Below, in pieces: positions 18,861 to 27,007 of a stretch of DNA of 64,000 nt; within the stretch, counting starts at the first letter, position 1, and each line of letters starts with the position of its first letter. The translations under genes and the position numbers were made by a program. Below the pieces are notes generated by a model, which saw only the letters and a list, made by a program, of their open reading frames with translations, was not told the origin of the DNA and ran no database searches. The DNA is taken from NCBI RefSeq assembly GCF_014651835.1, contig NZ_BMXQ01000001.1:2627111-2691110 (forward strand), read 5' to 3'. Source of the DNA: Pigmentiphaga litoralis. Lineage in GTDB: Bacteria; Pseudomonadota; Gammaproteobacteria; Burkholderiales; Burkholderiaceae_B.

Positions 18861-19801
18861 CGCGTCCTTCTGGCACCCTGGTTTTTTCCAGCGCGTTTGA
18901 TGCCTTTGATGTGTGGCGCGACGCGCTGCACGCGCATCTGCCCGACCTGGCCATCGTCGATGCAAGCGAGGTAGCGGACCCGGCTTCGATCCACTATGCG
19001 CTGGCATGGAAGCCGCCCGAAGGCTTCTTCGACAAGATGGTGAACCTGCGGCTGATCATCAATCTGGGCGCGGGCGTGGACTCGCTGGTGGGTCGCCGTG
19101 ATCTGCCGGCGGGTGTCCCGATCACTCGTATTACCGACCCGCAGATGGCGCGCATGATGGCAGGCTATGTGCTGTTTGCCACCCTGCGTCACGCGCGCGA
19201 GATTCCGTTTTTTGAGCAGGCTCAGCGCCGCGGGGAATGGGCGTATCGGCACCCCCGGTCGCCCGAGACGATTCGTGTCGCGGTGCTGGGGCTCGGCGAA
19301 CTGGGCGCATTGGCGGCGATGGAACTGCAGCGTCAGGGCTTTACCGTTCTGGGGTGGTCGCGCAGTCCACGGCAGATCGATGGCGTGCAGTGTTTCGCGG
19401 GAATCGAGACATTGGATACCGTGTTGGAACAGGCCGACATTCTTGTCGTGATGCTGCCGCTGACAACCGATACGCGTGGCCTGCTGGATCGCGAACGGCT
19501 GTCCCGTTTGCCGCAAGGGGCGGCGTTGATCAACGTGGCGCGGGGCGCTTTGGTGGACCAGGCGGCCATGACCGACCTGCTGCGCGAAGGCCATATCGGA
19601 TCGGCGACGCTGGATGTATTTGCGCAAGAACCGTTGGCTTCTACCGATCCATTGTGGGCAATGGAAAACGTGTTGATCACGCCGCACCTGGCGTCGGTGG
19701 CGATACCGTCATCGTCGGCCAGGCAGATCGCCGACAATATTGTGCGGGTGTCGCGGGGTGAAGCGCCGGCCAATCAGGTGGACCCTTCGCGCGGTTATTA
19801 G
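18857..19801 (+). CDS. D-2-hydroxyacid dehydrogenase, GhrA-like
   Basis: The 314-aa NAD(P)-dependent dehydrogenase has the Rossmann motif VLGLGELGALAA near residue 143, followed by GWSRSPRQI, where the Arg/Ser-rich end of strand 2 favours NADPH. The catalytic set has an Arg in INVARGALVD, a Glu-containing FAQEPL segment and a His in ITPHLAS. The family reduces glyoxylate, hydroxypyruvate or related 2-keto acids. Four-base overlap with the AroQ-like gene implies coupled translation. It ends the plus-strand operon, and a terminator lies just beyond. The true substrate is not evident. Confidence 0.9.
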   Translation: MTRPSGTLVFSSAFDAFDVWRDALHAHLPDLAIVDASEVADPASIHYALAWKPPEGFFDKMVNLRLIINLGAGVDSLVGRRDLPAGVPITRITDPQMARMMAGYVLFATLRHAREIPFFEQAQRRGEWAYRHPRSPETIRVAVLGLGELGALAAMELQRQGFTVLGWSRSPRQIDGVQCFAGIETLDTVLEQADILVVMLPLTTDTRGLLDRERLSRLPQGAALINVARGALVDQAAMTDLLREGHIGSATLDVFAQEPLASTDPLWAMENVLITPHLASVAIPSSSARQIADNIVRVSRGEAPANQVDPSRGY

Positions 19802-19811
19802 GTCGTCAGCA

Positions 19812-19835
19812 CGGATGCACGAATGCACGGATGCA
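19812..19835. repeat. three 8-bp tandem units after ghrA-like gene
   Basis: The units CGGATGCA, CGAATGCA and CGGATGCA run head to tail, starting 11 nt after the dehydrogenase stop. They sit directly ahead of the terminator, in a non-coding spacer. The tract is short and is probably replication-slippage debris. Confidence 0.6.
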
Positions 19836-19842
19836 CAATCAC

Positions 19843-19870
19843 AAAGCGCGGGATGAACCCCGCGCTTTTT
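19843..19870 (+). terminator. intrinsic terminator of the plus-strand ABC/GST/AroQ-like operon
   Basis: AAAGCGCGGG, loop ATGAAC, then CCCGCGCTTT forms a perfect 10-bp stem followed by Ts. It lies between converging genes. The reverse strand has only a three-base T-run, so it works best for the plus strand. Confidence 0.9.
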
Positions 19871-19875
19871 CTTGC

Positions 19876-20697
19876 CTAGTCGTTGTCTTCGATGTTCAGC
19901 ACTTTCCCCAGACCCAGAAAGTAGTTGGCAAATGCAAGCACACTGGCCGTCACCACGATGTAGACCGCCGACAGCGCGGCCAGGGTCGGGTCGGCAAATT
20001 CGCGCACATAGTTGTACATGGACACAGGCAGCGTCTGCGTGCTTTGGGTCGTGATGAACAGCGACGCCGTGAACTCACTGAACGACATGATGGCGGCAAA
20101 CAACCATCCACCAAACAAGCCCGGCGCCAGCAAGGGCACCGTGATCGTGAACAGCACTTTGAGCGGTGACGCGCCCAGGCTGGCCGCCGCCTGCTCCAGG
20201 CGTTCGTCCAGGTTTTCCATGGACACGTACACGCTGCGCAGCACGAAAGGCAGCACCAGCATGACATGGCAAAGGATCACGACCGCGTAGCCGCGCTGCA
20301 GCTTGAGCTGCGACACCAGGATCAGTAGGCCCAGGCCCAATGTGAAGTGCGGGATGACCAGCGGTGAATGCAGGATGGCCTGCAGGGTTTCCTTGCCGAC
20401 GAACTCGAGTCGTTTGACGGCGATGGCCAGGCCGGTGCCGACAACCAGCGCGATCACCGATGACCATGCCGTCACGATCAGGCTGGCATGAAAACCGTCT
20501 TTGAAGTCGCTGTAGGTAAAGACGCGTTCGAACCATTTCAGCGACCAGCTTTCGGGCGGGAAGCTGAGCATGGCCTTTTCGTTAAAGGCCGCCAGCACGA
20601 CGACGACCACCGGCAGCATGACGAATGCCAGGATCAGGAAGACCACGACCGGGCCTGCAATTCGCAGCGGCAGGGAGACGGAATGTTGGGTGCTCAT
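19876..20697 (-). CDS. ABC transporter permease, PotC-like
   Basis: The 273-aa inner-membrane protein has about six helices and the permease EAA-type loop AAASLGASPLKVLFTITVP, which docks on the ATPase. It follows the other permease by one base and is the last gene of the minus-strand transport operon (binding protein, permease, permease). The closest type is the spermidine/putrescine-opine family. It would pair with the PotB-like permease to form the channel, energised by the ATPase encoded on the other strand at 16.6 kb. The start ATG at 20697 is followed by a polar stretch and then helix 1. Confidence 0.92.
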   Translation of the reverse strand: MSTQHSVSLPLRIAGPVVVFLILAFVMLPVVVVVLAAFNEKAMLSFPPESWSLKWFERVFTYSDFKDGFHASLIVTAWSSVIALVVGTGLAIAVKRLEFVGKETLQAILHSPLVIPHFTLGLGLLILVSQLKLQRGYAVVILCHVMLVLPFVLRSVYVSMENLDERLEQAAASLGASPLKVLFTITVPLLAPGLFGGWLFAAIMSFSEFTASLFITTQSTQTLPVSMYNYVREFADPTLAALSAVYIVVTASVLAFANYFLGLGKVLNIEDND

Positions 20698-20698
20698 G

Positions 20699-21556
20699 TC
20701 AGTGCCCTCCTGCCAGTTTCATGCGCCGGGTGAAGCGGCCCAATATCACCAGCGCGCCGATGGTCATGGCCAGGCCGGCCACGCTCAGGCTGGCCGCCAG
20801 CGGAAAGTTCATGGACGAAAAGCCAAGTTGATAGACCAGTGTGGACACGGTCGGCACGCGCCCCCCGCCGATCATTTGCGGCGTGGCGAACGCACTGAAG
20901 GTCCAGGCAAAGGCCGTGGTGACACTGGCCAGGATGCCCGGCATGGACAGCGGCAGGGTCACCGTCATGAAGGTGCGGATGGGGCCTGCGCCCAGGCTTT
21001 GGGCCGCCTTTTCGTAGTCACGATTGATGTGCGAGATGGCGGTGGCCAGCATCAGCACGACTACCGGTATGGTGACGTGCACCAGCGCGACCAGCACACC
21101 CAGATGGGTGAACATGAGCGACAGCGGCTGGTCGATGATGCCAAGCTTGCGCAGCATGGTGTTAAGAAAGCCATTGCTGCCAAGAACGATGATCCACGAG
21201 TAGGTGCGAACGATCTCGCCCAGGAACAGCGGCGTGATCGAGATGATGAGGATGGCGGACTTGAGCACGCGGCGGCGCACCCGCACCAGGGCGTAGGCCA
21301 GCGGATAGGCCACCAGCAAGGACAGGACGGTGGTTTCAACGCTCAGGCGCAGCGTGTTGACGAACGCATCCAGGTAAATGGATTTGTTGAGCGTGGTGAA
21401 ATTGGCCAGGGTCAGGCCACCCACCTCCATCGAGCCCGGCACAAAGGCGCGAAAGCTGAACTGGAAGACACTGAGCAGCGCCACGCAAATGCACACCGCA
21501 ACCAGAAAGGCCGGCGACAACAGGGAGGCTCTGAGCCCGGAACGCATGGCCATCAT
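20699..21556 (-). CDS. ABC transporter permease, PotB-like
   Basis: The 285-aa permease has six predicted helices and the coupling loop AAQSLGAGPIRTFMTVTLP. A periplasmic region after helix 1 is larger than in the PotC-like partner, as in PotB-type subunits. It is separated from the binding-protein gene by 119 bp carrying a very stable hairpin, while the next permease begins one base after it. Together these encode the membrane channel of the transporter. The substrate is not known. Confidence 0.92.
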   Translation of the reverse strand: MMAMRSGLRASLLSPAFLVAVCICVALLSVFQFSFRAFVPGSMEVGGLTLANFTTLNKSIYLDAFVNTLRLSVETTVLSLLVAYPLAYALVRVRRRVLKSAILIISITPLFLGEIVRTYSWIIVLGSNGFLNTMLRKLGIIDQPLSLMFTHLGVLVALVHVTIPVVVLMLATAISHINRDYEKAAQSLGAGPIRTFMTVTLPLSMPGILASVTTAFAWTFSAFATPQMIGGGRVPTVSTLVYQLGFSSMNFPLAASLSVAGLAMTIGALVILGRFTRRMKLAGGH

Positions 21557-21606
21557 TCGATAGGGCTCCGCAATCGTTGACAGTCAGTTGACGAACACAA
21601 TCATTG

Positions 21607-21638
21607 GCGCATTTCCCGGGGCTCCCCTGGAAATGCGC
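21607..21638 (-). other. very stable intercistronic hairpin between binding protein and permease
   Basis: GCGCATTTCC and GGAAATGCGC form a perfect 10-bp stem, and the 12 bases between them contain GGGG/CCCC, which extends the stem. No T-tract follows. Such hairpins after binding-protein genes commonly protect the upstream message so that binding protein is made in excess over permease. That role is inferred here. Confidence 0.7.
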
Positions 21639-21675
21639 TCGTCAGGCAAGGCTGAGGTTCAAGGCGCGACGGCAA

Positions 21676-22701
21676 TCAGTTCATCAGGTTTTCGGTGAAC
21701 CACTTGCGCCATTCGGCCGTCTTTTCCGCGCGCAACTGGTTGTCGATCACAATTGCCTGCGTCTTCCACTGTTCCTTGGTGGTGAAGACACCCGGCAAGG
21801 CGGCGTCGGCCGCGGATACCTTGGCGTTGTCGACGACCGGGCTGGCTTTCTTGAACGCCACGATCTTCGATTGCACGTCGGACGAGAGCGCGATGTTCAT
21901 GAACTTGTAGGCCAGGTCCGTCTTGGTCGACCCTTTCATGATGCCCATGGCATCGACGCCCAGCACCGCGCCTTCCTTGGGCATGACGACCTTGATGGGT
22001 ACGCCCTGGCCGATCATGTAGTAGGCGTTCATCGACAGCAGCACCTGCACCGGCGTTTCGCCGGTGGCAATCAGCTGCTGGCTGTTGGCATCATTGGTGT
22101 AGAACGCCTTCATGTTGGGCTTGAGCGCCTTCAACTTGTCCTGGCCTTTTTCCCAGGTCTTGGCATCGCCGCCCGACAGCATGGCGGATACGGCAATGAT
22201 GTGGCTGGGGTCGAAGTCGGGCACCGACAGCTTGCGCTTCAACTCCGGCTTCCACAGGTCGTTCCAGCTGTCGAACTTGATGTTTGCCGGCACGGCATCC
22301 GGGCGGTAGCCGATGGTGTAGACGTAGGCCCAGCTGCCGATATGGAATGGGCTGATCTTGGCCTGGTCGACCAGATGCGAGTAATTGGGGATCTTGGCCG
22401 TATCGAGCTTTTCGAACAGGTTGCCGTTGGCGTACAGCCAGCCGATGTGCGAGGTGGTGAAGGTAATGTCGCTTTCGGGCGTCGAGGCCAGCTTGGCTTT
22501 ATTGAGCCGGTCGATGGTGCCGCCGGTCACGTATTTGACGGGCACGCCGGTCTGCTTCGTGAATTCCTTTCCGATGTTCTCGTCGATAAGGTCACGGAAA
22601 CTTCCGCCCCAGGTGCTGATGACGAGGGCATCCTGAGCCCAGGCCACGTTCGCAAACAAGGTTGCCGACAGCAAACCGGCAGTCATGAGTTTTCGGATCA
22701 T
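21676..22701 (-). CDS. periplasmic solute-binding protein, PotD-like (ABC family 1/8)
   Basis: The 341-aa protein starts at the ATG at 22701 with AGAGGG upstream; a longer frame is unsupported. A Sec signal peptide ends at NVAWA, with cleavage before QDALV. The mature protein begins with the binding-fold strand VISTWGGSFRD and has later segments (VQVLLSMNAYYMIGQG, GVDAMGIMKGS) typical of polyamine/iron-type binding proteins. It captures the substrate in the periplasm for the two permeases downstream. It is divergent from ridA, so the 161-bp gap must hold promoters for both. The ligand cannot be told from sequence. Confidence 0.92.
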   Translation of the reverse strand: MIRKLMTAGLLSATLFANVAWAQDALVISTWGGSFRDLIDENIGKEFTKQTGVPVKYVTGGTIDRLNKAKLASTPESDITFTTSHIGWLYANGNLFEKLDTAKIPNYSHLVDQAKISPFHIGSWAYVYTIGYRPDAVPANIKFDSWNDLWKPELKRKLSVPDFDPSHIIAVSAMLSGGDAKTWEKGQDKLKALKPNMKAFYTNDANSQQLIATGETPVQVLLSMNAYYMIGQGVPIKVVMPKEGAVLGVDAMGIMKGSTKTDLAYKFMNIALSSDVQSKIVAFKKASPVVDNAKVSAADAALPGVFTTKEQWKTQAIVIDNQLRAEKTAEWRKWFTENLMN

Positions 22702-22862
22702 TGCAGTGCCCTCTGGGTGAGTGAAGCGGTGTAGGGCAATGATGGGAGACAGGGCACTCGGCACCAAGTCACCTTTTCCTTATGCCTGGCTCACAATTCC
22801 CGAGGTGCCGCCGCCAAGGCCCCACGGTACAAAGTCGAGACTGACTTTTGGGCGACCCGACC

Positions 22863-23276
22863 ATGAAACACACCCGTATCCGGACCTTCAACACCAAGGC
22901 CACCTACCCCGAGCAGAACCTGGACAACGACCTGTGCCAGGCAGTCGTGGCGCGAGGGCGCACTGTCTTCTTGCGCGGGCAGATCGGACAGGATCTGGAC
23001 ACGTCAGAAAGCGTCTGCATCGGTGACGTGGCCGGGCAGGCGGAGCAGGCAATGAAGAACATCGCCATGCTGATGAAGGAAGCAGGCGGCGAGCTGGAAG
23101 ACATCTGCAAGATCACGATCTACATCATTGACCCGCGCTATCGCGAGGCGGTGTATCGGGTGGTGGGCACTTGGTTGAAGGGCGTGTTCCCGGTGTCCAC
23201 AGGCATCGTGGTATCGGCCCTGGCCCGGCCTGAATGGCTGGTGGAAATCGACGCCACTGCCGTGATTCCGGACTGA
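22863..23276 (+). CDS. RidA/YjgF/YER057c/UK114 family protein
   Basis: The 137-aa protein starts at the ATG at 22863; a TTG five codons upstream is less likely. The family fold is seen in FLRGQIGQD, the helix QAEQAMKNIAMLMKEAGG and DICKITIYIIDP, and the catalytic-type Arg is in ALARPEWLVEIDATAV. RidA proteins hydrolyse reactive enamines/imines from amino-acid breakdown. Archetypal members end in VEIEA(I/V)A; the variant here suggests a Rid subgroup used in catabolic loci. It is divergent from the binding protein and 38 bp ahead of a DUF1028 gene, a pairing often seen in amino-acid or peptide catabolism. Confidence 0.9.
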   Translation: MKHTRIRTFNTKATYPEQNLDNDLCQAVVARGRTVFLRGQIGQDLDTSESVCIGDVAGQAEQAMKNIAMLMKEAGGELEDICKITIYIIDPRYREAVYRVVGTWLKGVFPVSTGIVVSALARPEWLVEIDATAVIPD

Positions 23277-23314
23277 ACGTCGATGCGTTGCTTTGATTCC
23301 AGCGAGGCGCAGGC

Positions 23315-23986
23315 ATGACTTATTCCATCATTGCGCGCTGCCCCGCCACGGGGCAATTTGGCGCGGCGGTTTCGTCGTCGTCCCCCGCCGTGGCGGCCCG
23401 CTGCATTCGCGCCCGCAGCGGCGTGGGGGCGGCGGTGAGCCAGAACATTACCGATCCCGGCCTGGGTCCGCAGTTGCTGGATCAGATGGCCAACGGGCAC
23501 ACGCCGCAGCAAGCGCTGGAAGCCCTGCAAGACCGCCCCTTCATTGCCTACCGGCAATTGATGGCGATCGACGCGGCGCATCCGCCCGCGATCTTTACGG
23601 GTGCAAGTGCGCTGGGCACGCTGGCCAGTGCGGCCGGCGAGCATGCCGCCTGCGCGGGCAACATGCTGGCGTCGCTGGAGGTGCCGACCCGCATGCTGGA
23701 CGCGTTTGGTGCTGCCGAAGGTACGTTGGCCGAACGGCTGATGCAGGCGCTGCTGGCCGGGCAGGCAGCCGGCGGCGAGGCAGGCCCGGTCCATTCCGCC
23801 GGCCTGCTGGTGGTGGGCGAGCTGGATTGGCCGATGGTGGACCTGCGCCTGGATTGGGTCGATGACCAGCCCGTGCAGGCCCTGTACGAGGCATGGAAGA
23901 TCTACGAGCCGCAGGTGCAGGATTACATCACCCGAGCCCGCGATCCGCGCGCTGCGCCCAGCTTTGGCGTGCCGGGAGATCTGTAG
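23315..23986 (+). CDS. DUF1028 family protein (Ntn-hydrolase-like)
   Basis: The 223-aa protein begins TYSIIARCPATGQFGAAVSSSSPAV, the DUF1028 signature, followed by a SQNITDP segment and a long helical/sheet region with AGNMLAS. The family is predicted to have an N-terminal-nucleophile hydrolase fold; its reaction is not established. Members are frequently found beside RidA and amidases or peptidases, suggesting breakdown of an amide- or peptide-like compound. It is in an apparent ridA-DUF1028-lysR transcription unit inside the accessory block. Confidence 0.88.
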   Translation: MTYSIIARCPATGQFGAAVSSSSPAVAARCIRARSGVGAAVSQNITDPGLGPQLLDQMANGHTPQQALEALQDRPFIAYRQLMAIDAAHPPAIFTGASALGTLASAAGEHAACAGNMLASLEVPTRMLDAFGAAEGTLAERLMQALLAGQAAGGEAGPVHSAGLLVVGELDWPMVDLRLDWVDDQPVQALYEAWKIYEPQVQDYITRARDPRAAPSFGVPGDL

Positions 23987-24109
23987 GCGGCTTGCACGTT
24001 GGGGCCTTGCAAAGCCAGGGCGCCCGGGGCCGGCGCGATCGCAGGCGACCGCGGCGGGTCGATCTGGCATGCTACGGCTCTTCTGTCAGCCGTCTTCCAT
24101 CACCCTGCC

Positions 24110-25087
24110 ATGCTCAATCGCCTTTCTTTGCGCCAGATGGAATACTTCGTGGCCACCGCCAAGCTGGGCAGCATTGCCTCGGCGTCGGCACAGGTCCACA
24201 TCTCATCGCCGTCCATCTCGGCCGCCATCGCGCACATCGAAGCCGAGCTGGGTGTCCAGCTGTTTGTGCGGCACCCTTCCAAAGGGCTGGCGCTGACGAC
24301 CGTCGGCACGCTGGTCATGCAGCAATGCGAAGACCTGCTGGAACGCGCGTCCCGCCTGTATGACATTGCGTCGGACTCGAGCAACGCAATCCAGGGCGTG
24401 CTGCGCGTGGGCAGCTTCCAGCCGCTGACGCCCATGCTTGCGCCCGAGGTCATCTTCGGTTTTGCGCGCGCGTTTTCGAAGGTGGACGTGCGGCTGGTCG
24501 AAGGCGATCAACAAGAGCTGATGAACAAGTTGCACGCGCACGAGATCGATGTCGCGATCACCTATGACCTGCAACTGAGCGACGAGATCACGTTCGAAAC
24601 TCTGGCCCACCTGCCGCCCCATGTCCTGGTGAGCGAGCTCCATCCCCTGGCTTTGCAGCCTGCGGTCACCTTCGAGGAGCTGTCGCCGGAGCCCATGGTG
24701 CTGCTGGACCTGCCCATGAGCCGCGAATATTTCCTGTCCTTGTTCGCGAAGGCCGGCGTGCCGGCCAATGTCGTGGCGCGGTCGAGGTCCGAAGAAGTCG
24801 TGCGGTCGATGGTGGCCAATGGCATCGGCTACACACTGTTCAACGTGCGTCCCAAGTCCAATCAGTCGCTGGATGGCAAGCGCCTGGTGCGCCGCCGTCT
24901 GGCGGGCGAGAATCGGCCGATGCTGCTGGGCCTGGCCACGTATAGCGCGATGAAACGGTCGCGGCTGGTCGAAGTGTTCATGCAGCGCTGCCGGTCGTAT
25001 ATTTCGGACCAGTACATTCCTGGCATGAGCGCAGCCAGCTTTTTCGACCCGCATATGGTGGTGCCCCCGCCCGGGAGCGCGGTATAG
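24110..25087 (+). CDS. LysR-family transcriptional regulator
   Basis: The 325-aa protein starts at the ATG at 24110, which places the winged helix-turn-helix at residues 4-62 (LRQMEYFVATAKLGSI...HPSKGLALTTVG). The effector domain follows. An upstream extension gives a non-homologous arginine-rich N-terminus and was rejected. The gene lies downstream of ridA and DUF1028 and is likely the local regulator of the transporter/RidA cluster, whose divergent promoters lie at 22.7-22.9 kb. The effector is unknown. It converges on the acyltransferase gene with a 63-bp gap. Confidence 0.92.
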   Translation: MLNRLSLRQMEYFVATAKLGSIASASAQVHISSPSISAAIAHIEAELGVQLFVRHPSKGLALTTVGTLVMQQCEDLLERASRLYDIASDSSNAIQGVLRVGSFQPLTPMLAPEVIFGFARAFSKVDVRLVEGDQQELMNKLHAHEIDVAITYDLQLSDEITFETLAHLPPHVLVSELHPLALQPAVTFEELSPEPMVLLDLPMSREYFLSLFAKAGVPANVVARSRSEEVVRSMVANGIGYTLFNVRPKSNQSLDGKRLVRRRLAGENRPMLLGLATYSAMKRSRLVEVFMQRCRSYISDQYIPGMSAASFFDPHMVVPPPGSAV

Positions 25088-25150
25088 GCGCCGCCGCGAA
25101 TCGATGCGCTTTGATCGCCACCGCGGATCAGGGCACCCTTCGATGCGCCC

Positions 25151-25879
25151 TCAGTGCGTCGTCTGCGAGGTTGCCGACGACGATGCGAGCACGATCGGCT
25201 GCAGCCCGGCCAGGTCATTGAAGTCGGGCATGCCACCGTCTGGCATGCCTGCTTCGCGCAGCGCCGACAGGTTGCGGATGGGCGGCACACCAGCCACCAC
25301 GCGCGCCGGGTTGCCAGCCGCGATGGTGTTGGCCGGGATGTCATGCGTGACGACTGACCCCGCGCCAATCACGGCGTTGTCACCAATATGAACGCCCTTG
25401 AGAATGACGGACCGCGCGCCGATGAAGACGTTGTCGCCGATCACGACCGGCTTGGCGCCGATACGATCAGGGTCGCGTTCATAGCGGCGGTTGGGCGCGG
25501 TGATCGGGTGAAAGTCGTTGTCGGCGATGATCACGTCGGACCCGATCAGGCAATGCCGCCCTACCGTGACCGACTTGGCCGCGCAGATGACCGTGCCGGT
25601 CAGGCCGACATCTTCGCCAATCGAAATGTGGGCGTGGGGCCGCACCGTGCGCAGAATGACGGGGTTGATCACACCCAGGTCGGCCACCATCGTTGTCGAC
25701 ACCAGCACGGTGCGCTGGCCGATTTCCAGGGTGGAGTCGGCCATTAGGGTAATGATCGGCAATCCCAGGAAGGTCACGTCCTTTTTCAGTGAGACGCCCC
25801 GCTGGTGCGAAGCGACGGTTTTTCCTGCACGGCAATACAGGAAGTAGACGCGCCGCAAGACTTTCTTGATGATTTTCAT
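25151..25879 (-). CDS. left-handed beta-helix (hexapeptide) acyltransferase
   Basis: The protein has 242 aa from the ATG at 25879. After a basic N-terminus (MKIIKKVLRRVYF) come successive hexapeptide repeats such as VTVGRHCLIGSDVIIAD and VVIGDNVFIGARSVILKGVHIGDNAVIGAGSVV, ending in the DIPANTIAAGNPARVV cap of CoA-dependent O-acetyltransferases. A catalytic-type His is in NDFHPI. It would acetylate a sugar or similar hydroxyl acceptor. It is the right-hand edge of the accessory block next to pyrB, and its partner pathway is unclear. A cell-envelope role is possible because related enzymes modify polysaccharides. Confidence 0.85.
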   Translation of the reverse strand: MKIIKKVLRRVYFLYCRAGKTVASHQRGVSLKKDVTFLGLPIITLMADSTLEIGQRTVLVSTTMVADLGVINPVILRTVRPHAHISIGEDVGLTGTVICAAKSVTVGRHCLIGSDVIIADNDFHPITAPNRRYERDPDRIGAKPVVIGDNVFIGARSVILKGVHIGDNAVIGAGSVVTHDIPANTIAAGNPARVVAGVPPIRNLSALREAGMPDGGMPDFNDLAGLQPIVLASSSATSQTTH

Positions 25880-26059
25880 GGCGAGGGCATCCGCTGGGAT
25901 TTCTATTCTGCGTCGCAGTGCAGGAAACCTGGCCACTGAACGCCTCGTCATTAAACGGCCGCGCATGCGGAAAGCCTAGACGCGTATGCCGTACGCCCAT
26001 GGTGTAGCGGTTCTAGATCGAATGTCGGCGCTAATCCGCAAGGCGGTCACTGGAAACCT

Positions 26060-27007
26060 CTAGGCGCCGGCCACGATGCTCATGACCGCCATGCGCACGG
26101 CAATCCCGAAGGTGACCTGATTCAGGATCACGGCCTGCTTGCCGTCCGCGACCGATGAGTCGATTTCCACGCCGCGGTTCATGGGCCCCGGGTGCATCAC
26201 GATGGCATCGGGGGCGGCCAGGGCAAGCTTGTCCTGGGTCAGGCCGTAATGCTTGAAATATTCCTGTGCCGACGGCAGCAGCGCTCCGCGCATGCGTTCG
26301 TTCTGCAGGCGCAGCATGATGATGACGTCCACACCCTTCAGGCCCTCGGCCATGTCGGTAAAGACCTTGACGCCCAGGCTTTCCATGCCGGCAGGCAGCA
26401 GCGTCAGCGGGGCAATCACGCGGACTTCGGGTACGCCCAGGGTGGTCAGCGCGTGGATGTCGGACCGCGCCACTCGCGAATGCAGCACGTCGCCCACGAT
26501 CGCGACGGTCAGGTTCGTGAAGTCTTTCTTGTAGTGACGGATCGTGTACATGTCGAGCAACCCCTGGGTGGGGTGCGCATGACGGCCGTCACCGGCATTG
26601 ATGACGTGGATGTGCGGCGCGACGTGCTGGGCGATCAGGTGCGGCGCCCCGCTGGACGCATGGCGCACCACGAACAGGTCCGCCTGCATGGCCGACAGAT
26701 TGTTGATGGTGTCCAGCAACGATTCGCCTTTGCTGGCCGACGAGGCGTTGATGTTGAGGTTGTAGACGTCGGCCGACAGGCGTTTGGCGGCGATCTCGAA
26801 GGTGGTGCGCGTGCGCGTCGAGTTCTCGAAGAACAGGTTGAAGACGCTCTTGCCGTGCAGCAGGGGCACCTTCTTGACCTCGTTTTCGGCCAGCGGCGCG
26901 TAGGACGCGGCGGTGTCGAGCACGTGGTTGATGACGGCGCGGGGCAACCCTTCGATGGACAGCAGGTGCGTCAGTTCGCCGTTACGGTTGAGCTGGGGGT
27001 TACGCAT
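26060..27007 (-). CDS. pyrB: aspartate carbamoyltransferase catalytic chain
   Basis: The 315-aa enzyme condenses carbamoyl phosphate with aspartate in pyrimidine synthesis. The carbamoyl-phosphate site [13 protein letters not shown], the SSASKGES loop, HPTQGLLD and the late [12 protein letters not shown] are all intact. The ATG at 27007 overlaps the end of ruvX by 8 bp; a longer frame only reads ruvX. No PyrI-like regulatory chain is nearby. The presence of a PyrC' gene suggests a class A PyrB/PyrC' complex, yet PyrC' is not adjacent here, being about 11 kb downstream on the same strand. Confidence 0.97.
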   Translation of the reverse strand: MRNPQLNRNGELTHLLSIEGLPRAVINHVLDTAASYAPLAENEVKKVPLLHGKSVFNLFFENSTRTRTTFEIAAKRLSADVYNLNINASSASKGESLLDTINNLSAMQADLFVVRHASSGAPHLIAQHVAPHIHVINAGDGRHAHPTQGLLDMYTIRHYKKDFTNLTVAIVGDVLHSRVARSDIHALTTLGVPEVRVIAPLTLLPAGMESLGVKVFTDMAEGLKGVDVIIMLRLQNERMRGALLPSAQEYFKHYGLTQDKLALAAPDAIVMHPGPMNRGVEIDSSVADGKQAVILNQVTFGIAVRMAVMSIVAGA

